Assembly (NCBI GenBank): GCA_949752795.1
Contig: OX457061.1
Span: 121,106,152 to 121,170,151 of the forward strand
DNA length: 64,000 nucleotides
Direction of reading: 5' to 3'
Source: Hyperoodon ampullatus
Taxonomy: Eukaryota > Chordata > Mammalia > Artiodactyla > Ziphiidae
Below the pieces are notes generated by a model. That model ran no database searches. It was not told the origin of the DNA and saw only the letters and a list, made by a program, of their open reading frames with translations. Positions 1-10,895 of the stretch are shown piece after piece (position 1 is the stretch's first letter; each line of letters opens with the position of its first letter). A program made the position numbers and the translations under genes.

Positions 1-1249
1 GTCCCTGTGTCCCAGGAACTAACACAGGATTTTCTAATCGATCCCTACAAGGAGGGGGAGCCCGTACCACAGCTTCCTGAGCCCCAGTGTCGGGAATTGG
101 GGCTGGATGGGAACGAGAGGCAGTGGGAGGGGTGGGTATGTTGGCATAACAGCTGGAGCAGCTGGGACAGCCAGCTTGGCCAGAGGTTGGAGCACCATAT
201 CCTAAACCTTGTTCCCTTTCTTTTCTTCCTGTATGACAGATTTTCCCTTGGGTTTCTCTTACCATATGGTGACAATTGTCTGACTTTCTCCCACCCTGAT
301 ATAAGAGCACAAATGCTTTCACGTAGAGGATTTTATCATTCTTCCTTGCGTCTTCAAAGAATAGCTATAGAGCCACTCAAAGGCCACCGTGAAACCATAA
401 ATAGCAACTGATCACCTCTAACCATTCATTAAAAGGATGCCTTTTTGCCTTGGCATCAACCAACTGGGCTGAATTCTGGGATGGGGCTTTTGGTGATTTT
501 AGAACCAAATGGAAACTTTCTCTTTTCCCTGGGAATGTCCCACTTTTGGACAAGAGCAGACAGGTTTTTTGGTTCTTTTCCTCAATTTGACATCAGTCTG
601 TAAATGGAGAAATGGTACCAAAACAAAAATGAAATGAGAAACCCAAAGAACAAACAGAAAACCCTAAATAAACCCTCAAGTTTTGTCTCGGGGTTTTACA
701 TATCACAAGAACCATCAACCCCAACCCCCATGCAATGTGACTCCCTGGCCAGGCCAATGATACAGGAGACCACAAACGATGTAATTAACACAGCGAGGGT
801 GACAGTACATGGTGCACAGGGTCCCAAGATAAGCCTGCCTAAGCCACTCCTGGAGACCCTAACAGGTACTGCAGCCACACATTGTTACAATAAAATATCA
901 TCTTCCTGTCAGTCATGGGTTCACAGCTGTAATCAGACCGCTTATCCAAAATGCACCCCAGAGGACTTTCTTTAGGGACAGTTGAAACATTCCCCAATTT
1001 TTAAAGACAGAAATACCAGACAAACAAAACACAAATGGCACACGCAAATGCTAGCATCCAAAGAAACAAACGAACTGGTTCACAGGTCAGGTACAAGTCT
1101 AGCAACTAATTCCTCTCTCCAACAGGGTACCCCACTCAAATACAAAGCAAATTGGCTTATTCTGGAGAAAAAAAAAGCCCAAAACAGAGGAAATAAAATT
1201 TCTGGCTGTACACCAGAGTGACTTACCCTACTGTATTGAGCCCGTCAGC
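1..1249. other. Intergenic, nothing recognised
   Basis: I see no gene, exon with believable splice sites, or clear repeat family here. The open frames (for example 7-411 on the plus strand) are short, compositionally ordinary and match no protein I know. Confidence 0.5.
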
Positions 1250-1720
1250 TCCCAGATGTCAATTCCCTGCTCCATTTGCCAAGGGGCAGCCAGTGCTGCT
1301 TCAGAGAATTTTGAAGGAGTCTCAGGACAAGTGGTCCCAGCAGCTGCCCGGGCCTTACCAGAAAATTCCCCAATCTGGGGTCTGCAGGCCACAAGCAGCA
1401 AGGCTCCTGGCTGGCTTCAGAAGATGGTAGACTCGTGTCCCAAGGAGCCATCTTCCCCTGGTTAGAATTCAGACTTCTTTTCTACCGAAAGGGGTGGGAG
1501 TAAAGTCCTGGTTCAGTCAGCCTCCAGAGGGGACAGGTTAATTTCTTCCTTCCTGCAGCCATTCACAGGTGGGCTTGGTCAGGATGTTTCCTGGGAGCTA
1601 AACGCAGGTATTTTAGCTGAATGCTCACTACCTGTGGGGCAGGGTTCCCAGAGGTGGGCCATTATGCATCATTTAAGCTTCTGGGAAACATCCTTTTAGC
1701 GATTAACTTGTAATAGAATA
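1250..1720 (+). mobile_element. Old LTR-like repeat, copy A
   Basis: This block resembles 13560-14000 in the same orientation. Both carry an 'agaagatgg.agact' core, then 'gttaatttcttc' with 'tgcagcca' and 'acaggtgg', then 'ggggcagggttcc' and 'ggccatt.tgtat/atgcat'. The layout suggests an artiodactyl LTR-type repeat from an endogenous retrovirus, heavily diverged and without visible coding parts. The family assignment is inference; the shared motifs are seen directly. Confidence 0.5.
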
Positions 1721-2061
1721 CAAAGGTCTTCCTTATTACACAGCCACCTTCGTGAATTCTCTGAGCTGGATCTCTTGGGCTCTACGGCGTCTACATCAGC
1801 ACTTGCTGCTTCACGCTGCACTTTCACGTGGTGGAGACGGCTTCTTTCCTTCAACCTCACGAACCCGTCTCTGCTAGCGTCACTTTTCTCTGGCAGCTTC
1901 CTCATCTGTCAGCCTTCAAAGAAATGAAGAGAGTTAGGGCCTTGCTCTGGATTAGGCTTTGGGTTAAGGGAATGTTGTGGCTGGTTTGATCTTCTATCCA
2001 GACCACTAAACGCTTTCCATATCACCAATAAGGCTGATGAGTTTCAACATATGCCTACATT
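1721..2061. other. Intergenic, nothing recognised
   Basis: AT/GC-mixed spacer between an LTR-like repeat and a SINE. No exon or repeat was identified. Confidence 0.4.
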
Positions 2062-2144
2062 GGGACTTCCCTGGCGGTCCAGTGCTTAAGACTCCACACT
2101 TCCAATGCAGGGGGCACAGGTTCCATCCCTGGTCGGGGAACATA
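2062..2144 (+). mobile_element. Old CHR-type SINE fragment
   Basis: The tRNA-like head begins 'gggacttccctggcggtcc' and holds the 'ttccaatgcagggggcac' and 'ttccatccctgg' (B-box-like) segments of older cetartiodactyl CHR SINEs. It stops after 'tcggggaacata' and abuts L1 sequence, so the tail is missing. Confidence 0.75.
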
Positions 2145-2376
2145 CTTCCCTTCCCCCAAAGTTTCCTTGTGCCCCTTTGTAATTCATCCCTACTTTCACC
2201 CTTGTCCCCAGGCAACCACTGATAAGCTGTTTGTTACTGAGTATTTTCATTTTTGAGAATTTTAGATTACTGGAACCGCACAGTGCGTTCTCTTTTATGT
2301 CTGGTTCCTTGCATTCAGCATAATGATTTTGAAAATCATCCATGTTATTATGTGTATCGATAGTTTGTTCCTTTTT

Positions 2377-2455
2377 TAAAAAACTTTTTTTTATTGAGGT
2401 ATAGTTGTTTTACAATGTTGTGTTAGTTTCTACTGTACAGTGGAGTTCCCTTTGA
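2377..2455 (-). mobile_element. Ultra-short L1 3' end with TSD
   Basis: About 80 bp of inverted L1 3' UTR: a T-rich start (the poly-A tail in reverse), then 'attgaggtatagttgttt' and 'ttagtttctactgtac'. It is flanked by 'agtttgttcctttt' near 2362 and again near 2457, a clean target-site duplication inside the older L1. It is an extremely 5'-truncated insertion. Confidence 0.7.
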
Positions 2456-2788
2456 GTTTGTTCCTTTTTAAAAATTAAACAATATTAACAGCTTTATTGG
2501 GGTACAATTGGCATACAATAAACTGCATGTATTTAACGTATACACTTTGATAAACTTTGACCCATGAATATGCACAATGAAACCATCACATTAATCAAAA
2601 TAATGAAAACATCCGTCACTCCCCAAAGTTTTCTTGTGCCCCTGTGTAATCCCTCCCTGCTGCTTTTCTCTGTACACCGCCCCCGGCCCCAGGCAACCAC
2701 TGATTTGGCTCTAACTATGGATTCAACTACATTTTCTAGAATTTTATATACGTGGAATCATATAGTATGGGGTCCTTTTTGTCTGACT

Positions 2789-3066
2789 TTTTTTTTTTAA
2801 ATAAATTTATTTATTTATTTATTTATTTATGGCTGCGCTGGGTCTTCGTTGCTGCCCGCAGGCTTTCTCTAGTTGCGGTGTGCAGCCTTCTCATTGTGGT
2901 GGCTTCTCTTGTTGCAGAGCACGGGCTCCAGAGCACAGGCTCAGTAGTTGTGGCTCACGGACTTAATTGCTCCGGGGCATGTGGGATCCTCCCAGACCAG
3001 GGCTCGAACCCGTGTCCGCTGCACTGGCAGGCGGATTCTTGACCACTGCACCACCAGGGAAGTCCC
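2789..3066 (-). mobile_element. CHR-type SINE (long-tail form)
   Basis: Reverse-oriented SINE running from a T/A-rich tail ('aaataaatttatttattt') to the head 'accaccagggaagtccc'. It contains the B-box complement 'ggctcgaacccgtgtcc'. TSD 'ttgtctgact' (2779-2788) and 'ttgtctggct' (3067-3076) flank it within the L1. Confidence 0.9.
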
Positions 3067-3645
3067 TTGTCTGGCTTCTGGTATGTCGATTCATCTCTGT
3101 AGGTACATGCTCACTTTTTTTTTTTATTACTGAGTAGTATTCCATTGAACAGACCACAGTTTGTTTTATTCACTCACCATGGATGGAAGTTTGGGTTGTT
3201 TCCATTTCTTGGCTATTATAAAGAAAGGTGCAATGAACACTTGAGCGCAAGTCTTTGTGTGACTCAGTATTTTAATTCCTGCTGAGTAAATACCTAAAAG
3301 CGGAATGGCTAGATCGCCTGTAGGTGTACGCTGAATTTTTCAAGCAACTGTCAAACTGGTTTTCTAAGTGGTTATACCTTTTTACACTCCCACCAGCAGT
3401 GTGTGAGTTCCAGCCACTCCGCACCCTCACCAGCACCTGCTGTGGTCATCCTTTAGTGTAACAGGCCAGTGGGTAGGCAGTTGTATCTTATCATGGTTTT
3501 AATTTGCTGATGACTAGAGATATTAAACACTTTTTCATGTTCTTATTGGCCATTCATATACCTTCTTTGGTGAAATGTTTATCCAAGCCTTTTGCCCATT
3601 TTTGAAATGGGGCCATTTGTCTTCTTCTGAGTGAGTGAAATGCAA

Positions 3646-4125
3646 AGTCTAGAGAGTGCTACAAACATGTAACTTATTTGCACAGGGACAGTGCGCCCTG
3701 CCTCGTTTTCCTTCTGACTTTTAGAGCTTGCCGCCCACATCAGGTGGTGGTGGTGCTAGAGAGGAACTATAAGGACCTGGGCAAATGCAGCCAACAGGGT
3801 CACATGCAGAGGACGCGGGTGGGGTGAGGTTGGCGGGCCTCTTATGGCATCGTAACCTCTGAAAGAGGGTCCATGTATCTGGAAAGGTCACTGCGTCTGG
3901 GCACTCCTTCCCACATTTTCGATCCCAGCCCCTATATGGCTCCAGGTTGAAATCCCCTCAAACTACGGACATACAAATTACCAGGAAATGTGGCTGCAAA
4001 GTGCAAACACCAGAGCTTAATCTTATCACCAAACTGATGTCTGTGTAGAGCAGAAGCAGCCAGGATGTGGGTTTGGTGGTCTTTGCTCTGCTGCCTCAGG
4101 GAGGTTTTGTGGATCACAGGGCAAT
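3646..4125. other. Intergenic, nothing recognised
   Basis: Unique-looking spacer. The 84-aa minus frame at 3932-4186 has no recognisable features. Confidence 0.4.
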
Positions 4126-4129
4126 GATT

Positions 4130-4300
4130 TGCCAGTAATGATGACTGGGGTGAGGCTATTAATAATTCTTGACACTTACTGAGCACACAACAATTTACAA
4201 AGTTTGTCCTTGCCTAGTGTCCGTTTTCCCTTTGAGATGGGCAGGGCATTGGTCAGTGTGCCCATTTTACAGGGAAACTGACTGAGGGCCTGACAGGCTG
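4130..4300 (-). repeat. MIR-type SINE remnant
   Basis: Ancient tRNA-derived MIR signature: 'cttactgagcacac' at the left, then 'cccattttacagggaaactgactgag'-like text read in the usual MIR order. Highly diverged, with no clear ends. Confidence 0.5.
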
Positions 4301-4589
4301 GGAGTGATGGAGGCGGGACTCCTTCTCCAGCCCAGAGAGCCTGGTGGAGTCATTCCCAGGGCAGCCTCAGCATCGCATGGCTGTGACCTCCCAGTTTACC
4401 TGCTTCAGGTGACCTTCTCTTCTCTCTTTTCCCTGTGGATCCCGCCTTCCCATTTTTACTTATTGAACAAACATACACTGTTCACCGAACAAAGAACGAA
4501 ATGAGAAACAAGTGTACTTACTGGACTCCGGAGCCAGAGAAACCCGAGTCAATCCTATAATCTCAAGGGACCAGTTTCCCCAGAGACTC

Positions 4590-5355
4590 GCAAACAGGCC
4601 GCCGCCTTTCGGGCCCTCTCGTCGTATGTAGATTGGACAGACCCTCTTCTGGAGCCTCACGCTGAAGCCAGCCAAGAGCTGGCGCCCTGAGTTTGCATTC
4701 GTTTCGAATTCAGACTGCGGGTGGGTCCCTGGAACCCCACGAGCCACGGTCTTCCCGGCGAAGCTCCAGGCTCCACGCCCCACGCCCCAGGCCGCCTCTC
4801 TAGCCGCCGCGAGCCCGCGGCATCCTCCGTTACTGCCGACAGCGCCACCCAGCGGCTCACCTGGGAACAGTCGCCACCGCCCGGAGAAAGGGAGGGGCTT
4901 CTGGGCGCGGAGCGGTGGGGAGAGCCCCGCTTTGCTCCCGATCCGCTGGGTCGGATGGAAACCACCCCAGGCCGGGGCATGGGGCCTTCTCCCCGTGGAG
5001 GACGGACGGCGACACACAAGCCAGCTAGGGCCACCTCCGTTGCTTCTGCTGCCGTGACTTAAGGTTTTCCCCTTTTCCCGTCCCCGGAGTGGGCTCTGTG
5101 TGTGCCCAGGGCTGCGACTTGGGGGGAGCCCTGTGCTGAGTCTGTCGTGGGGGAGGGCCTCCCGTCCGCACCTGCAGCATTTTCACAGATGCACGCAGCG
5201 CGCGGGTTTCTGTCTTCGCCTTCCCCGCAGGCCTCCTGGGAATTCCTGTCCCCTCCGGTTCCTCCCCCTCCTTCCTCTTTTTCATTAAACGCCTCCGTTT
5301 TCTGGACACGCAGGTGTCTGCCGCTGAGTGACCCAAGGCGTGCAGTCAAGGGACT
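4590..5355. promoter_or_regulatory. CpG-rich island, no recognised gene
   Basis: CpG dinucleotides are dense from about 4590 to 5060, with a second cluster at 5155-5240, in a window otherwise depleted of CpG. Long open frames occur on both strands (plus 4721-5062; minus 4460-5017), but these follow from high GC and match no known protein. The island could be the promoter of an unannotated transcript or a distal element. It contains a strong CTCF-like motif at 4840-4855. CTSB is the nearest gene to the human cluster, but I see no CTSB exon here. Confidence 0.5.
4840..4855 (-). promoter_or_regulatory. CTCF-like motif
   Basis: On the minus strand this reads CCGCTGGGTGGCGCTG, which fits 14 of 16 positions of the vertebrate CTCF core CCASYAGRKGGCRSYR by eye. 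It lies inside the CpG-rich island. Occupancy is unknown. Confidence 0.45.
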
Positions 5356-5992
5356 TGGGATCCAGACACAGCTGTGCCCCATGGGAGCATCTTGTCCTAG
5401 GGCACGTGGGGCAGGAGAGGCTCACGGTGGAAAACGGAGCTTCCTGATTGGCTCGCACCCTCCAAGCTCTGCTGTGGGGCCCCCCCCCAGCCTGTAGGTC
5501 GGGGGACAAAAGCCGCCCTCCCCGCCCCCGCAATCCCAGACCCCATCTTCTGGCTCAGCCTCACCTCCCAGGCAGGTGGCCTCGCTGTTCCCCCAGAACA
5601 TTCCCATAATTTCCCACTAGTGTCTCCCCCTGGAAGGCAGCTCAGCTCCCTTGGCCTGAAATCTGCACATCCACACAAGCTCTGCTTTTGCTCCCTGAGC
5701 CTTCACAGACATCTGACAAGACTCTCTGCCACCCCAGCTCCAGGACCAAAAGCTCATATTGGACGTGTGGACACGGTTTGTTAATTATCTTAATGTTTTT
5801 CTAATTAGAAGGGTGATATGTGTGCTGTTCTGTATAAAACATTTAAAGAAAAAGTAAGAATCACCCATTAAACCACTACCCTGATATAACTACTATTAAT
5901 TTTAATTAGTACATTCCTCTAGAGTTATAATTTTTTTCTGTGAAAGTACATGTATTTTACAAACATAAGATCATATCTATGAACCATCTTTT
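5356..5992. other. Intergenic, GC-rich then AT-rich
   Basis: 5356-5750 is GC-rich without a recognised gene. 5760-5980 is AT-rich and looks like an old, unclassifiable interspersed repeat. Confidence 0.35.
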
Positions 5993-6193
5993 TTTAAAAT
6001 TTATTTGGTTGCATCAGGTCTTAGTTGCAGCAGGCGGGCTCCTTAATTGTGGCTCGCCAGCTCCTTCGTTGCGGCGTGCAAACTCTTAGTTGTGGCATGC
6101 ATGTGGGATCTAGTTCCCTGACCAGGGATCAAACCTGGGCCCCCTGCATTGGGAGCATGGACTCTTATCCACTGTGCCACCAGGGAAGTCCCT
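5993..6193 (-). mobile_element. CHR-type SINE
   Basis: Reverse SINE ending at the head complement 'ccaccagggaagtccc'. TSD 'aaccatctttt' at 5982-5992 and 6195-6205 is exact. It has an older sequence than the 'gcggctggg' subfamily. Confidence 0.88.
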
Positions 6194-6556
6194 TAACCAT
6201 CTTTTAATGTGCAAAAGTTATGCTTCTGAAAAAACAATTATGCTTCTGAAGCTAGTTATTGAGCTTCCAGAAAACACGAACTCCTACTCACCCTTCAAAG
6301 CCCAGCCCATGTCACTCCTGTCTGAAGGACTCTCGGATTCACACAGGCAGTGTTAACTGCTTTCTGATCAGGGTGTTGACAACAGCTTGACCATACTTTT
6401 GTTTCCATATTTATTATCTTACATTTGGCTATTGGTTTAGGCAACTGATTTCCCCACTTGACTGGAACTCTTTGAGGCTGGGACCCTGTCTGATAGATTT
6501 TTGTATTCCTACCTATAAAGAGAGATTATTCTGATACTTATGAAAATGGTAAGAAA

Positions 6557-6613
6557 AGCTAACACAACATTGTAAATCAACTATACTTCAATTTTAAAAA
6601 ATGAAAATGAAAA
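6557..6613 (+). mobile_element. Ultra-short L1 3' end with TSD
   Basis: Fifty-odd bases of L1 terminus, 'agctaacacaacattgtaaa' followed by 'tcaactatacttcaa' and an A-rich tail. Flanking 'aaaatggtaagaaa' (6543-6556) and 'aaaatggtaaaaaa' (6614-6627) form a TSD. Confidence 0.65.
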
Positions 6614-6627
6614 AAAATGGTAAAAAA

Positions 6628-7140
6628 GACTTTATTCAAGACTATTGCAAAGGGGGTTATGACTCTGGCAGTAGGAGCGAGAGATGGGGTTCAACTCCTA
6701 CTACAACAAGGACAAGTTGGGGGGAATCCACACTTCCAGTGCAGGGGGCACGGGTTCTATCCCTGGTCGGGAACTAAGATCCTGCAAGCCATGCAGCATG
6801 GCCAAAAAACAAAGACACGTGGGGATTTCTAGTCAAGGAGCAGAGTGGGGGTAATGGATGGAAAATTACTAAGAGGAAATATCAAGGGTAGGGGAGAGTC
6901 TTGCTAAACTGATCTAACAGGATTCCTGCTAAAGACAGGACAAGGACTTAGATATCAATGGTGGGGCATGAGGAACTTGATCAGATACCCAGGGTGATCA
7001 GTTATCAAGGGTGGGGGGATTCTTGCTAAACTGAGTCAAGCGGCCTGGGGACAGGATGGGGGCCAAGGTCGAGACACAGTTGAGAGGAGGGCTCAGAGGA
7101 GCCTGACTATAATGTTTGGTCAAGGAGAGAGTCTTTGTCA
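6628..7140. repeat. Unclassified repeat-like block, possibly LTR
   Basis: Contains two spaced copies of 'cttgctaaactga' (about 6899 and 7022), plus 'gggttatgactctggcagtag'-like text reminiscent of old LTR elements. A SINE fragment (6722-6812) is embedded. Family not identified. Confidence 0.3.
6722..6812 (+). mobile_element. Old CHR-type SINE fragment
   Basis: Holds 'ttccagtgcagggggcac', 'ggttctatccctggtcggg' and the old-CHR tail 'catgcagcatggccaaaaaa'. The first part of the head is missing. Confidence 0.75.
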
Positions 7141-7498
7141 CAAAACACATCCACTAAGTATGTATGTACTGAAGTAAATATCATGCACATAATTAAAAAT
7201 AGGCCACTGAATTTTTAAACTACCCTCTAAGAGCAAAACTCATAATTTCCTCTCCAGAGTTCGTAAACTGGAAAAGAAGGAGTTTGGCAACATGCATCAC
7301 ATCACCCTTGATGCATCACCCAGAGCCCTCTGTAGGACACAGGAGCTTTATGAAGACCCCCAGCCTGGCTTCTATCCTGGTATCTCATACCCCCCAAATC
7401 CATTATTTATTCAAGAAACATTTATTGAACGCTCATTACGTGACAGATACTATTGTAAGAACAGAGAATATAACAGTGATCAAAACAGATCCCTGCCA
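7141..7498. other. Intergenic; ancient repeat from about 7400
   Basis: From 'ttcaagaaacatttattgaa' (about 7410) on, the sequence looks like an ancient MIR/L2-type repeat that is then split by the SINE at 7499 and resumes after it. No gene was recognised. Confidence 0.35.
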
Positions 7499-7812
7499 GA
7501 CTTCCCTGGTGGCGCAGTGGTTAAAAATCCGCCTGCCAATGCAGGGCACATGGGTTCGATCCCTGGTCCGGGAAGATCCCACTTGCTGCGGAGCAACTAA
7601 GCCCGTGCGCCACAACTACTGAGCCCACGTGCCACGACTGCTGAAGCCCGTACGCCTGGAGCCCGTGCTCAGCAACAAGAGAAGTCACTGCAATGAGAAG
7701 CCCGCGCACCGCAAGGAAGAGTAGCCCCCGCTCACCACAACTAGAGAAAGCCCGCACGCAGCAACAAAGACCCAACAGAGCCAAAAAATAAAAAAATTAA
7801 TAAACAAACAAA
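7499..7812 (+). mobile_element. Full-length CHR-type SINE (long form)
   Basis: Runs from 'gacttccctggtggcgcagt' to 'gacccaacagagccaaaaaa' plus an A-rich tail. TSD 'caaaacagatcc.tgcc' occurs at 7481-7497 and 7813-7829. The tRNA-like A and B boxes ('tggcgcagtgg', 'ggttcgatccc') are intact. Confidence 0.93.
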
Positions 7813-7829
7813 CAAAACAGATCCTTGCC

Positions 7830-8670
7830 TTCTTTGGGGCTTACATTTTACTGGAGGGAACCAGACAATAAGCCAAATAAACAAGTAAAATATATACTAT
7901 ATCAGATGGAGAAAAACAAAGCAAGGAAAGGACAGTCCCATCCCTAGACTGGGCTAGAAGGACCCCTGCCCTAAGCCCCACACTTTAGAGGCCTGCCCGG
8001 CCTCCTCCAGGGGGAGGAGCTTGCCAAGCCAAGGAGATGCACCCCTGGGAGCCTGAACCCCCTTTTTAGACCACACCCTGGTTACCCAGAATCTCAAAAG
8101 TTCCTGCCCAAATGGCGCAGAGTCCACGTCCAGGGCTTGTATGGATCTCCCTGAGGTCTGATCTTAGCAGGTGGAATGGAACACAGGTGTGTGTACCCCT
8201 AAGCCTGTGTTGTGATCAGGAGGTGGCTGCTTGCTGGGGACACAGCTGGGATGCTCACATGTGTGGGTGAAGATCTTGAGGGGCCAGGTGGCAATGGGGA
8301 TGGAAAGAGAAAGGAGGGGCTATATTTTGGGGACCACCATTTTACTCTTGCTGCAGGCTCCACAGATGTTAGGGTCAGGCCCAGGAAGATAAGGATAGGG
8401 GCTTTTTTTGGGGGGAGGGAGCATCACTGCAATTTTAGATCAGATGTCAGGAAGGCATCACAGAGAAGGTGATATTTTACTGAAGACCTGAGGAAGATGA
8501 GGGAAGGAGTGATGTGAATATCTGTGGAAGAGCATTCCAGGCAGAGGAAAAAGCAAGTGCAAAGGCCCTGTGGTGGGCGTGTACCTGGCATGCTCAGGAA
8601 AAGACACCTCAGCCCACGGGGACCTGCCACATTTGTGCTTGTGCAAAACATAACAGGCTGCCCATAAATG
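7830..8670. repeat. Intergenic with ancient repeat remnants
   Basis: 7830-7930 continues the ancient repeat split by the SINE. 8430-8590 ('aagagcattccaggcagagg', 'gcaaaggccctgtggtggg') is typical of ancient L2/MER-class sequence. No coding exon was recognised. Confidence 0.4.
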
Positions 8671-8690
8671 TCATATATATATGACATATA

Positions 8691-8760
<70 letters not shown>

Positions 8761-8866
8761 CTGTGCTGTGCAGCATGTGGGGTCTTAGCTCCTCAACCAG
8801 GGATCGAACCCATGCCCCCTGCAGTGGAAATGTGGTGTCTTAACTACTGGACCACCAGGGAAGTCC
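8671..8866 (-). mobile_element. (TA)n microsatellite plus old CHR SINE
   Basis: About 80 bp of nearly pure TA repeat (8680-8757) forms the tail side of a reverse SINE that ends 'accaccagggaagtcccc'. 'cataaatgtcatat' on the left and 'cataaatgttatat' on the right form the TSD, so the TA tract probably grew from the SINE tail. The Tyr/Ile open frame across it is an artefact. Confidence 0.8.
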
Positions 8867-10895
8867 CCATAAATGTTATATCGAGTAAATGAAGGGGTCA
8901 GGGTCTTCCTTCCCTGTCCTGCGCCAAAGAGTGTTCCTGGGCCAGCTCCGCTGTCATTCTGATGACCAGGGACTGCTACTCTTCAGGCCAGGATTTCCCC
9001 AAACCTGCTGTTTTCAAGTTTGTTTTTCCAGTTCCCTTGAGACTCTCTCCTTATCACCTCCACCTTCCTGTTTTCCTCTCCCACCCGCACCCTTGATCTC
9101 CCCAAGGTCTCCCCACACGTCTGCCTGTCCTCAGGGACACCCGGGTGTCGGATGTGGCTGCAGACACAGGGCTGAGATGGGGGGTGCAGGGGGGAGGCCG
9201 TGCCGAGGAAGGAAAGACTCAGAGGTCGCTGGACCTGGTCTCAGCCAAGGGGAACGGGGGAATGTGTGTGGGTACTGACACAGATAAGAGGAGAAGGAAA
9301 AAAAAAAGCCTATCTGGGGGGACCAATCCTGAGTGTTTCACCTGACAGGGAGCCTGGGTCTCAGATTTTCAGCTGGTGGCGTCTCAGCGTTGCTGTCCCT
9401 GCTCTGAGCATCCTCCATTCTTGTCGCTGGAGAGGGCCGTGGTCCCTGGGAGGGGGAGGGGGCTGGCCCCCTTTCAGAGAGTGGGCCAGCTCCACGCCAG
9501 GCCCTCCCCCGTCTCCTACGGCACAGACCAGTCCCCTCACAGGCCCTTGCCACCCTCCTGGGCCCGGGTAGCGCTGCCTGTCCTCCTCTTCTGGCTGACG
9601 AGGTGGTGGGACACCCTCCCCCATGCTCTAGAGACCCTGCACTTCTTCGCTTGGTTGCCCTGACCACTGTGGCCCTGTGAGCTGTGTCTTCCCTTGGTGG
9701 CAGAGGCCTAACACGGGGCCAGACACCCAGTGGACATCCAGAGTGTCAGTTCAGTGAATGAACGGGTAGGACATGAACCCTGAAACGGGTTCCCAGGGCA
9801 GTTCAGTACGTCTAAGGGTGGAGCGGGTGTCAAGAGAGGGGACACGTATCACGTTGAAAATGGGGATGGGACTCGGATTTGGCCAGCATCCTCCATGCAG
9901 TCTCTGGAGGTTCCCAGAGGGTCATGCCAGCTGCCTGGGTTGGCAGGGAGGAGCTGGGGAACAGGAGGGGAACGTGACCCGCGTTATAAAATGCTTTTGC
10001 TACAAGGAGCTCAAATTTACCATCTAGCAGGAGGTCCTCCCCTGGGAGGTGGGTGGGACAAGGATCTCAGCACAGATGGAGAAACAGAGGCTCAGAGAGG
10101 TGACCTGACTTGCTCAAGATACCCTTGTATCTAAAGGCAGTGTCAGCCCTCACACCCCGACTGACCTCTTGATTGCAGTCTTCTGAGAGAAGCTGAAGCA
10201 GGGACTCAGGTCAGCCGTTCCTGGACTTCAATGTACAGACACTGTGAGACAATAAATACATGTCATTTTCTTTTTGTTATGTGGCAATAGGTAGCAAACA
10301 CTGATGTACATCAAATACCATGAAAAACTATGGGAATCATATTATCCAGTTAAGTTAAAGGTTAAGAGACACTACTTTTAGTTTTAAACATCTTGAACAA
10401 AGTCACAAAAACCGTACTTTCAAAGATGTACGTAGTTAACTGTCTTTAAATAGTCCTCTGAGACAGACAATGTTCTTTGGTTGACGGAAACCACTGTTCA
10501 TTAAATGAATGTTAAGTAAGTTCAAGACATCAGGCCATGGCAAGTTATTGATAAGTTATTTGGGCCAAATACCACCCCCCGCCCCGCAGAAAACAACAAA
10601 TTCTGGAATGAAAAAAAAAGTCTTAAAAGCATTTAAGTATGGATATAACAGCAACAAATTATTAGGTCAAAACTGAAGTATAAACAAGTACCTAGAGATG
10701 TAAGCAGAATCTGGAAACCACTTTTGCCTTGAGGGCATTTGCTGATCCTGGCAAATCTGGACTTTCCTTTGACAGCCTCATGGGTTGGATAATAGAGGAC
10801 AGAAATAAAAGTCCAAGCCCATGCAAGTTGGAAAGTCTAATAGAAAATTTCTCCCACAATATGCTGGCATCACAAAGGGTTACATCCCTAGAGTA
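8867..10895. other. Intergenic, mostly unique
   Basis: 8900-9800 is GC-rich with overlapping open frames on both strands and no recognisable protein. 10065-10120 ('ggagaaacagaggctcagag') is a MIR core. 10140-10895 is AT-rich with nothing recognised. Confidence 0.4.

Larger units (their letters stand above)
2147..3645 (-). mobile_element. Old L1 (L1M-like) 3' region, nested insertions
   Basis: Reverse-oriented L1 3'-end sequence, with 'caggcaaccactgat', 'gagtagtattccattg' and 'gatgactagagatattaaac' in the order typical of inverted ORF2 end and 3' UTR. The 'ccaaagtttYcttgtgcccc' to 'aggcaaccactgat' segment occurs twice (about 2157 and about 2625), so this is either two L1 pieces or a local duplication. 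It is interrupted by a tiny young L1 tail at 2377-2455 and a SINE at 2789-3066. No open frame survives. Confidence 0.7.

Noticed and set aside
4460..5533. Several 80-185-aa frames on both strands
   Set aside because: They arise from GC-rich, stop-poor DNA of the CpG island; no homology, Kozak or splice pattern favours one.
7499..7600. tRNA gene-like A and B boxes
   Set aside because: These are heads of tRNA-Glu-derived SINEs, as shown by the SINE body, A-rich tail and TSDs; none folds as a stand-alone tRNA gene.
8668..8892. 74-aa frame of Tyr-Ile repeats
   Set aside because: Pure product of the TA microsatellite plus SINE.
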